A DNA stretch of 64,000 bases from Candidatus Rokuibacteriota bacterium (lineage in GTDB: Bacteria; Methylomirabilota; Methylomirabilia; Rokubacteriales; CSP1-6), in contig QHTB01000130.1 of assembly GCA_003220615.1 (NCBI GenBank), positions 1 through 64,000 on the forward strand, read 5' to 3'. The number at the start of each line of letters is the position of its first letter. Positions within the stretch are counted from its first letter, which is position 1. Below the pieces are notes generated by a model. The model was not told where the DNA came from and searched no databases. It saw only the letters and a list, made by a program, of their open reading frames with translations. The position numbers and the translations under genes are program-made. Shown here piece after piece: positions 57,596 through 64,000 of this stretch.

Positions 57596-59097
57596 CGGAG
57601 CGCCACGCTGGCCTTGGACTGGACCTGCGCGATCAGGGCTTCGACCGTCGCCTCGGTGGGCCCCGTGAACACGGTGGGATAGACGCCGATCCAGACGATG
57701 AAGATCACCAGCGGCACGATCAACGCCCACTCGCGCAGGCTCAGGTCGCGCAACCCGCGGTTCTCCTCGTGCGTCACCTCGCCGAAGATCACCCGCTGGT
57801 ACATCCACAGCAGGTACACGGCGGCGAAGATGACGCCGGTCATGGCCAGCGCGGCCAGGCCGCGATTCGTCTGGAACGCACCGATCAGGATCAGGAACTC
57901 GCCGACGAATCCGTTGAGGCCGGGCAACCCGAGGGACGACAGCACCACGACCAGGAAGAGGGCGGAGAAGGCGGGAATCACCTTCCACAGGCCGCCGAAG
58001 TCGGCGATGAGGCGGGTGTGACGGCGCTCGTAGATCATCCCGACCATGAGGAACAGCGCGCCCGTGCTCAGGCCGTGGTTGATCATCTGGATCACGCCGC
58101 CGACGAGGCCCTGAACGTTCAGCGTGAAGATCCCCAGCATCACGAAGCCCAGGTGGCTCACGCTCGAGTACGCGACCAGCTTCTTGAGGTCGGGCTGCAC
58201 GGTGGAGACCCAGGCCCCGTACACGATGCCGAAGACGGCCAGCGCGAGGACGATGGGCCCGAAGGTGAGGCTCGCGTCCGGGAAGATCGGCAGCCCGAAG
58301 CGGAGGAAGCCGTACGTCCCCATCTTGAGGAGCACACCCGCGAGGATGACCGAGCCGGCCGTCGGCGCTTCGACGTGGGCGTCGGGCAGCCACGTGTGGA
58401 ACGGGAAGAGCGGCACCTTGATCGCGAAGGCCAGGGCAAAGGCCAGGAACATGAGGTTCTGGCCGAGCCCGGCCGGCACCACCCAGCGCGTCACGATGGG
58501 CACGTCGAACGTGAACGTCCCCGTCGCCACGCCGTGCTGGTAGTAGAGGGCGAGGATGGCCACCAGCATGAGCGCGGAGCCCGCCATCGTGTAGAGGACG
58601 AACTTCACGGCGGCGTAGATGCGGTTGGCGCCGCCCCACACGCCGATGATGAAGTACATCGGGATGAGCATCGCCTCCCAGAACACCAAGAACAGGAACA
58701 GGTCGAGGCTGACGAAGACGCCCACCATGCCGGTCTCGAGGACCAGCATGGCGATCACGAACTCCTTCGTGCGGTCCTCGATGGCGTGCCAGGCCGAGGC
58801 GAGCGCGATCGGCATGAGGAGCGTCGTGAGGAGCACCAGGAGCAGGCTGATGCCGTCGATCCCGATGTGGTACGACGCGCCGAGCGACGGCATCCAGGCC
58901 ACGTTCTCCTCGAACTGGTAGCTGGCCGAGCCGCCGTCGAAGCCCGTGTAGAGCCGGATGGAGACCGCGAACGCCGCCAGCGAGACGATGAGGGCGCCGA
59001 CGCGCAGCACCTGATCGAGACGGCGCGGCACGAGGGTCAGGGCGAGCGCGCCGGCCAGGGGCAGCAGCGTCACGATCGAGAGAACGTGGGTAGTCAC
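57592..59097 (-). CDS. nuoM: NADH-quinone oxidoreductase subunit M
   Basis: Second antiporter-like pump, 501 residues. Features include FLVFWEAMLIPMYFIIGVWGG, PLFPFHTWLPDAHVEAPTAGSV and LKKLVAYSSVSHLGFVMLGI, all typical of NuoM. It starts 4 bases after nuoL and overlaps nuoN, so the three pump genes are translated in series. Confidence 0.95.
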   Translation of the reverse strand: MTTHVLSIVTLLPLAGALALTLVPRRLDQVLRVGALIVSLAAFAVSIRLYTGFDGGSASYQFEENVAWMPSLGASYHIGIDGISLLLVLLTTLLMPIALASAWHAIEDRTKEFVIAMLVLETGMVGVFVSLDLFLFLVFWEAMLIPMYFIIGVWGGANRIYAAVKFVLYTMAGSALMLVAILALYYQHGVATGTFTFDVPIVTRWVVPAGLGQNLMFLAFALAFAIKVPLFPFHTWLPDAHVEAPTAGSVILAGVLLKMGTYGFLRFGLPIFPDASLTFGPIVLALAVFGIVYGAWVSTVQPDLKKLVAYSSVSHLGFVMLGIFTLNVQGLVGGVIQMINHGLSTGALFLMVGMIYERRHTRLIADFGGLWKVIPAFSALFLVVVLSSLGLPGLNGFVGEFLILIGAFQTNRGLAALAMTGVIFAAVYLLWMYQRVIFGEVTHEENRGLRDLSLREWALIVPLVIFIVWIGVYPTVFTGPTEATVEALIAQVQSKASVALR

Positions 59098-59101
59098 GAC
59101 T

Positions 59102-60976
59102 TCATCGAATCAGCAGGAAGCCCACGAGCAGGACGGCGCCCACGAGCATCGTCAGCGCGTAGTTCACGACGTACCCGGTCTGGAGCCGACGGAAGCCGGC
59201 GGCCCACGCCACGACGGCGCGGCCCACCGCGTTCACGAGGCCATCGATGATGCCGAGGTCGACCCGGTACGCCAGGAACACGGACAGGACGTAGAGCGGC
59301 CGCACGATCAGCCGGTCGTAGATGAGGTCGACGTAGTACGCGTTCAGCAGCAGCTTGTGGAACGGCGTCCGCGGTTGCCCGATCGTCGCGGCCTTGACCG
59401 GCGCCGCGGCGTACCGGAACCAGGCGAGCACGATGCCCGCGCTGGCCGCGATCGTGCTCAGCACGGCGAGCATGAGCGTGACCGCGCCGCTCCACTCGTG
59501 GGCGGCCGGCGGGAAGACCGGGGTGAGGAACCGCGCGAAGCGCGTGCCCGCCTCCGACGGCATGCCCACGGCCCAGCCGGCGAGGAACGTCAGCACGGCC
59601 AGCACCACGAGCGGCAACGTCATCACCCACGGCGATTCGTGGACGTGGTGGGCGACCTCGCGCGACATCCGGGGGCCGCCGAAGAACGTCAGGAAGATCA
59701 GCCGGAACGAGTAGAACGCGGTCATGAACGCGCCGAGGAGGAGGAACGCCCACAGCAGGCGGTGATGGCTCGCGTACGCCGCGTGGAGGATCTCGTCCTT
59801 CGAGAAGAAGCCCGCGAACGGCGGCAATCCGGCGAGGCCGACGGCGCCGATCGTCATGGTGATCGTCGTCGTGACCATCTTCGGCGCCAGCCCGCCCATC
59901 TTTCTCAGGTCCTGCTCGCCACCCATGCCGTGGATCACGCTGCCGGCGCCCAGGAAGAGCAGCGCCTTGAAGAAGGCGTGGGTCACCAGATGAAAGATCC
60001 CGGCCGCGTACGCGCCGAGGCCGACCGCGGCGAACATGTAGCCGAGCTGGCTGATGGTCGAATAGGCGAGCACGCGCTTGATGTCGGTCTGAACGAGCCC
60101 GATCGACGCGGCGAAGACGGCGGTGACGGTGCCCACGATGGCCACGACCTCGAGCGCCACGCCCGAACGCTCGAACAGCGTGTGGCTCCGGGCGACCATG
60201 TAGACGCCGGCCGTCACCATCGTGGCCGCGTGGATGAGCGCGGACACCGGGGTCGGTCCTTCCATCGCGTCCGGGAGCCAGACGTGCAGCGGAAGCTGCG
60301 CCGATTTCCCGCACGCGCCCATGAAGAGCAGGAGCGCGATACCGGTGGCCACGCCCGGCGCCAGGTCGCCCGTCTTGGCGAAGACGTCCGTGTAGTCGAG
60401 CGTGCCGAGCGCCGTCCACAGCCAGAGGACGCCGAGGCCGAAGCCGAAGTCGCCCACGCGATTGACGATGAACGCCTTCTTGCCCGCCTCGGCCGCGGCC
60501 GGGCGCGTATACCAGAAGCCAATCAGGAGATACGAGCAGAGACCGACCGCCTCCCAGAAGACGTAGAGGAGGAGGAAGTTGCCGGCGAGCACCAGCATCG
60601 TCATCGAGAAGACGAACAGGTTGAGATAGGCGAAGAAGCGCGCGTACCCCGGGTCGCCGTGCATGTACCCGACCGAGTAGAGGTGGATCAGGAAGCCGAC
60701 GCCGGTGACGACGAGGAGCATGACGCCGGTGAGCTGATCGACGTGGGCGGTGATCCACGTATCGAACTCGCCGGCGACGATCCAGGGCGCGAGCTGCGCC
60801 GTCAGCGGCCGCCCGCCCGACACCTGCGAGAAGACCATCCACGAGGCGACGAACGAGCCGGCGAGCGCGGGCACGGCGATCCAGTGCGCGCGACGTCCGG
60901 TGATGCGGCCGAAGAGGATGTTGAGGAGGGCGCCGGCCAGCGGAAATGCGGGAATCAGCCAGACAGCGCTCGACAC
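59102..60976 (-). CDS. nuoL: NADH-quinone oxidoreductase subunit L
   Basis: Largest antiporter-like subunit, 624 residues with about 16 helices and the long lateral helix region near the C-terminus. Signature segments: FVFWEAVGLCSYLLIGFW, QLPLHVWLPDAMEGPTPVSALIHAATMV and IKRVLAYSTISQLGYMFAAVG. The start is a GTG at 60976 with no Shine-Dalgarno; the predicted transcription start falls on this codon. Confidence 0.95.
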   Translation of the reverse strand: MSSAVWLIPAFPLAGALLNILFGRITGRRAHWIAVPALAGSFVASWMVFSQVSGGRPLTAQLAPWIVAGEFDTWITAHVDQLTGVMLLVVTGVGFLIHLYSVGYMHGDPGYARFFAYLNLFVFSMTMLVLAGNFLLLYVFWEAVGLCSYLLIGFWYTRPAAAEAGKKAFIVNRVGDFGFGLGVLWLWTALGTLDYTDVFAKTGDLAPGVATGIALLLFMGACGKSAQLPLHVWLPDAMEGPTPVSALIHAATMVTAGVYMVARSHTLFERSGVALEVVAIVGTVTAVFAASIGLVQTDIKRVLAYSTISQLGYMFAAVGLGAYAAGIFHLVTHAFFKALLFLGAGSVIHGMGGEQDLRKMGGLAPKMVTTTITMTIGAVGLAGLPPFAGFFSKDEILHAAYASHHRLLWAFLLLGAFMTAFYSFRLIFLTFFGGPRMSREVAHHVHESPWVMTLPLVVLAVLTFLAGWAVGMPSEAGTRFARFLTPVFPPAAHEWSGAVTLMLAVLSTIAASAGIVLAWFRYAAAPVKAATIGQPRTPFHKLLLNAYYVDLIYDRLIVRPLYVLSVFLAYRVDLGIIDGLVNAVGRAVVAWAAGFRRLQTGYVVNYALTMLVGAVLLVGFLLIR

Positions 60977-60982
60977 CGGGCC

Positions 60983-61011
60983 AATCTATCGAGGCGCTCG
61001 GGGGGTGTCAA
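60983..61011 (-). promoter_or_regulatory. Predicted nuoL promoter, possibly leaderless
   Basis: Minus strand: perfect -35 TTGACA (61011-61006), 17-base spacer, -10 TAGATT (60988-60983), then only six bases before the nuoL GTG. Transcription would start at or within a base of the start codon, giving a leaderless mRNA. No SD is present, which agrees. Confidence 0.6.
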
Positions 61012-61022
61012 GGAAACCCCCC
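61000..61022. repeat. G6/C6 hairpin between the FecR gene and nuoL
   Basis: A 7-bp perfect stem GGGGGGT/ACCCCCC with a 9-base loop, overlapping the nuoL -35. No T-run on the minus strand. It could be a terminator-like structure for the FecR unit or a control element on nuoL. Confidence 0.6.
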
Positions 61023-61034
61023 ACGGCAGCGCGG

Positions 61035-61973
61035 CTACTTTGCGTTGCGGGTAAGCAGGAACTGCGCCTCGTCGAAGGACTCGGCAGCCATCTCGCCGAG
61101 GCCGCTCTTCTGGTAGAGGCTCCCCAGGGCCTGGTGCAGCGCCGGCTCGTCGGGATCGCTGGCCAGCGCGTCCAGCACCACCCGGCGAGCGTCGTTGAGC
61201 AAGCCGTTGCTGGCGAGCATGCCTGCCCGCACCACCGCGACCGAGTTCCGCGACGTGCCGCTGCCGAAGCTCTGGGTGAGCGCGGCCAGATCGTCGGCGA
61301 TCGTGCGGGCCCGCTCGGCATCGAGGATCTCGAACCACGCCTCCTGGTGTGTCTGCTCACCGCTGGTCACCTGGATGGTGTAGCGCGTGCCCGGCGCCAG
61401 CGCCGTCGCGTCCGGCGGATAGTCGAGCCGCCCGCCGGCGACGCCGCGGCGCTCGAAGACAGGCCCCGACGGCCCCACGATGCGCACCGTGTATCGCGCG
61501 AAGCGGCTCCCAGCCCACTCGAGCGCGATTGGCCCCGGGAGCAGGCTCGTGTTGCGCGGCGCGATGACGACCGGCGGCTTGGCCGCGCTGCGGGTGCTCA
61601 GAACGGCGGTCGGCGCCTCGCGTTGACCGGCGGCCATGAAGCCCAGGCCCGCCTGCACGAGCGTGCGCGCCTTCTGCGTGCGCGTGTCGTCGGCTCGCGC
61701 GGCCACCGTGTACGGCGAGTTCGCCGCCTGGACCTTCACCGTGCCCCCACCGCTCAGCATCACGACGGCCACGGCGTCGTCCGTGACGCGCAGGGCATCG
61801 CCGGCCCGCAGCGCCTGGAGCGGCCCGGCCCGACGCCAGTCACTGCCGCTTCGGAGCTCGACGCGGCCGTGGCCGGTCTTGATCTCGGTGATCATGCCGA
61901 CGGTCTCGGTGGACTGCGCCGCCGCGACTCCGGCGGCGAGGACGAGGACCAGCACGGCGACGACACGGGCCAT
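61035..61973 (-). CDS. Secreted FecR-domain protein
   Basis: A 312-residue exported protein: signal peptide ARVVAVLVLVLAAGVAAAQS, then a FecR-like domain (residues about 25-120: GMITEIKTGHGRVELRSGSDWRRAGPLQALRAGDALRVTDDAVAVVMLSGGGTV). Next comes a beta-rich region with fibronectin-like features (IALEWAGSRFARYTVRIVGPSG), and a short TPR-like C-terminus (EPALHQALGSLYQKSGLGEMAAESFDEAQF). Free FecR domains are typical of envelope sensors. It shares a base with the cyclase gene (TGATG), so the two are coupled. Confidence 0.85.
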   Translation of the reverse strand: MARVVAVLVLVLAAGVAAAQSTETVGMITEIKTGHGRVELRSGSDWRRAGPLQALRAGDALRVTDDAVAVVMLSGGGTVKVQAANSPYTVAARADDTRTQKARTLVQAGLGFMAAGQREAPTAVLSTRSAAKPPVVIAPRNTSLLPGPIALEWAGSRFARYTVRIVGPSGPVFERRGVAGGRLDYPPDATALAPGTRYTIQVTSGEQTHQEAWFEILDAERARTIADDLAALTQSFGSGTSRNSVAVVRAGMLASNGLLNDARRVVLDALASDPDEPALHQALGSLYQKSGLGEMAAESFDEAQFLLTRNAK

Positions 61974-63853
61974 CACGAACCTCCTGGCTCTCCGGTGTCC
62001 AGCAACTCGAAGAGCTCGACCGGCTCGGCCTTGCCCTTCACGTTCACGGCGCCCCGCTCGCGGACACGCACGCGGCCCTTCACCGCCGCCAGCGTCGCGC
62101 TCGAGACGAGGATCTCCGTGCCCAGCTCGCGGTTCATCGCCTCGATCCGCGCCACCGTGTTCACGGTGTCGCCGAGCACTGAGTACTTCTTCTTCTTCGG
62201 CGACCCCATGGTACCGGCAAACACCTCGCCGGTGTTGATCGCCACGCCCATGGCCAGCGTGGGCGCGCCCCGTGCCGCCCACACCCGGTTCAGCTCGGCG
62301 AGCGCCCGCTGCATGTCGAGCGCCGTCTCGACCGCGTGCCAGGCGTGCTCCGCGTCGTCCACCGGCGCGCCGTAGACCGCGAGGATTCCGTCGCCGATGA
62401 AGTCGTTGACGAGGCCGTGGTGGCGCATGATCACCTCGACCATCGCCGTGAAGTACTCGTTCATGATCTCGGAGATCCGGGCCGGAGGCAGCCGCTCGGA
62501 GAGCGTGGTGAATCCACGGACGTCCGACATCAGCACCGAGACTGTCCGCACCTCGCCGCCCAGCCGTGTCCCCTCGCGCAAGACGCGCGCGAGGACTTCC
62601 TTGCTCACGTACTGCCCGAACTCGGCGTTGAGCCGACGCCGGGCCAGGGTGCTCGAGCCCTGCCGGTAGAACTTCATCACGGCCAACGGCGCGATGAAGT
62701 CCAGCCAGTAGCCCCGGCTGTACGCCTCGTAGCTCAGCGCCACGAAGACGACGACGAGGCCCAGGCTCAGCACGATGACCCAGACCTGGCGCATCCGCAC
62801 GGAGAGCAGCGAGATCCAGAGGCAGGCGGTCAGGAGCAGCGCCATGTTGAGCGCCCACGGCGGCGGGAGCAGCGCCCGGCGTGAGAGCAGCGTGTGGACG
62901 ATGTTCGCCTGGATCTCCACGCCGCTCATCAGGCCCATCGGCGTGCCGTAGAAATCGCGGCTCTCGCCGAAGGTGGCGCCCACCAGCACGATCTTGCCTC
63001 GGAACGGATTGTCGCCCTCGGGACGCACGCCGCTACGCGCCACCGCCATGAGGGCGCCCGCCGGGAACGCGGCGAAGGCGCCCGGCTGGCCGACGTAGTC
63101 GATCCGCCACACCGTGTCGCGCAGCGATCCGACTGAAATCGCATCGTGCCGGTTGATGCCGCGCTTCGGATCCCCCACGGGCAGCACGACCTCGCGCGAG
63201 GTCCCGCCGGTCAGCGCCGCGGCCAGCGCTTCCGGCGAGTAGCCCTCGTAACCGGCCAGCACGGCGAGAGCGAACGACGGGAGGTACTGGTCGCCGGCCG
63301 CCGGCAACACCGGCCGCGCGACGCGGACCAGGCCGTCGGGGCTGAGCGGGGCGTTGGCGAAGCCGAAGATCGCGCGCAGATCGGGCGAGTACGCCGGCGT
63401 CGGCGCGTAGCGCGCCGGCCGCACGTCCTCGATCGGGTTGGCCACGGTGGTGAACACCAGTCGTCCGCTCCGGCCGTCCCAGCGTCGGGTCACCGCGACG
63501 AGGGCGCCGTCTTCCCGCGGCGTCGTCGCTTTCTTGAGCTGGACGTCGAAGCCGACGACACGCGCGCCGCTCTCGAGCAGGAACTCGGCGAGCTGCGCGA
63601 GATAGGGCCGGGGCAACGGCTGGCGCTCGCCCATCTCCTGGAACGCGGCGTCGTCGATGTTCACCAGGACGATCTCGGGCGTCGGAACGCGATCACGGAA
63701 GAACAGGAAGGCGTCGATGGCTCGCGTCTCCCACCCCGCCAGCCCACCGAAGCGCGACACCACGGTGACCGCGATGCTGACCGCGACACCGAGCAGGAGC
63801 GAACGGGCCAGCGGCGTGTCGACGCGCCGCAGGCCGGCTCGCAGATCTACCAC
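61973..63853 (-). CDS. CHASE2-domain class III adenylate/guanylate cyclase
   Basis: A 626-residue membrane signalling protein: one N-terminal helix, an extracytoplasmic CHASE2 sensor (about 45-320: ILVNIDDAAFQEMG-like VLVNIDDAAF, KIVLVGATFGESRDFYGTPMG), three helices (about 335-395) and a class III cyclase domain (about 435-620). Metal-binding D444 (SDVRGFTTLSERL) and D488 (FIGDGI) and the N565/R569 of GDTVNTVARIEAMN are kept. At the nucleotide-specificity pair Asp484 and Lys556 replace the usual Lys and Asp. The product is thus a cyclic nucleotide of uncertain identity. Confidence 0.93.
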   Translation of the reverse strand: MVDLRAGLRRVDTPLARSLLLGVAVSIAVTVVSRFGGLAGWETRAIDAFLFFRDRVPTPEIVLVNIDDAAFQEMGERQPLPRPYLAQLAEFLLESGARVVGFDVQLKKATTPREDGALVAVTRRWDGRSGRLVFTTVANPIEDVRPARYAPTPAYSPDLRAIFGFANAPLSPDGLVRVARPVLPAAGDQYLPSFALAVLAGYEGYSPEALAAALTGGTSREVVLPVGDPKRGINRHDAISVGSLRDTVWRIDYVGQPGAFAAFPAGALMAVARSGVRPEGDNPFRGKIVLVGATFGESRDFYGTPMGLMSGVEIQANIVHTLLSRRALLPPPWALNMALLLTACLWISLLSVRMRQVWVIVLSLGLVVVFVALSYEAYSRGYWLDFIAPLAVMKFYRQGSSTLARRRLNAEFGQYVSKEVLARVLREGTRLGGEVRTVSVLMSDVRGFTTLSERLPPARISEIMNEYFTAMVEVIMRHHGLVNDFIGDGILAVYGAPVDDAEHAWHAVETALDMQRALAELNRVWAARGAPTLAMGVAINTGEVFAGTMGSPKKKKYSVLGDTVNTVARIEAMNRELGTEILVSSATLAAVKGRVRVRERGAVNVKGKAEPVELFELLDTGEPGGS

Positions 63854-64000
63854 GGAGCGCCGGTCAGGCCGTACCCGGCCCAGGCGAACGGATGCGGGAA
63901 CTGCCGCAGCGTCTCGCGCTGCGCCAGGCTCAGCGCCTCGCCGGGCGCCGTCGTCTTCAGCCGTACGTAGAACTCACGCATGAGTACGAAGCTCGCGCGG
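63847..64000 (-). CDS. CHAT-domain protein, C-terminal end (5' part outside window)
   Basis: The last 50 codons before a TAG at 63849-63847: the minus strand reads ASFVLMREFYVRLKT, then LSLAQRETLRQFPHPFAWAGYGLTGAPW. The closing HPFAWAGYGLTG resembles the HPxxWAxFxLxG end of CHAT peptidase-like domains, often joined to TPR repeats. The cyclase GTG overlaps its stop by 7 bases. The catalytic His-Cys part lies outside the window, so the call is tentative. Confidence 0.65.
   Translation of the reverse strand, partial: RASFVLMREFYVRLKTTAPGEALSLAQRETLRQFPHPFAWAGYGLTGAPW

Overview
The window is 64 kb of high-GC bacterial chromosome in which every gene I can support lies on the minus strand, so transcription runs from position 64000 down to 1. 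Packing is extreme: no gap without a gene exceeds about 165 bases, and many adjacent genes share 1 to 8 bases, most often as a 4-base NTGA stop/start overlap. Long plus-strand open frames are antisense shadows of the high GC. The Mla lipid-transport genes, a SurA-like lipoprotein and zinc-type L31/L33 indicate a Gram-negative cell. Gene content and order would suit an uncultivated high-GC lineage such as Rokubacteria/Methylomirabilota or a deltaproteobacterial relative. That placement is inference; I ran no phylogeny.

In transcription order, 64000 to 61035 is a probable signalling module: the tail of a CHAT-domain protein, a CHASE2-type class III nucleotide cyclase and a FecR-domain secreted protein. 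From 60976 to 56147 lie nuoL-nuoM-nuoN without the rest of complex I. Glycerol and glycerophosphodiester genes follow from 56150 to 48333: a HAD phosphatase, glpD, ugpB-ugpA-ugpE, a glycerophosphodiester phosphodiesterase and glpK, with no ugpC beside them. A second ABC transporter (48185-43366) encloses a frameshifted pdxA-like gene. Then come part of the FO ATP synthase (atpZ-atpI-atpB-atpE) with rex, mfd, a SurA-like foldase and rho, ending at an intrinsic terminator.

A new unit starts at rpmE: rpmE-prfA-prmC-murA-hisG-hisD-hisB-hisH-hisA-hisF-hisIE, then a lipoprotein gene, mlaE-mlaF-mlaD, radA, a PIN-TRAM protein, ispD, ispF, cysS and rlmB. The remainder is the classical translation/transcription block: tRNA-Thr(UGU)-Tyr-Gly-Thr(GGU)-tuf in the Escherichia coli order, rpmG, tRNA-Trp, secE, nusG, rplK-A-J-L and rpoB-rpoC. 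The str operon rpsL-rpsG-fusA-tuf follows behind its own near-consensus promoter. The second tuf copy runs off the left edge.

Most of the window is housekeeping. The points most worth a second look are the CHAT-cyclase-FecR module, a mosaic pattern of identity between the two tuf copies, a small hairpin-like repeat shared by an in-frame hisF insertion and the hisG tail, a predicted leaderless nuoL promoter, and a HAD gene whose only good start is CTG.
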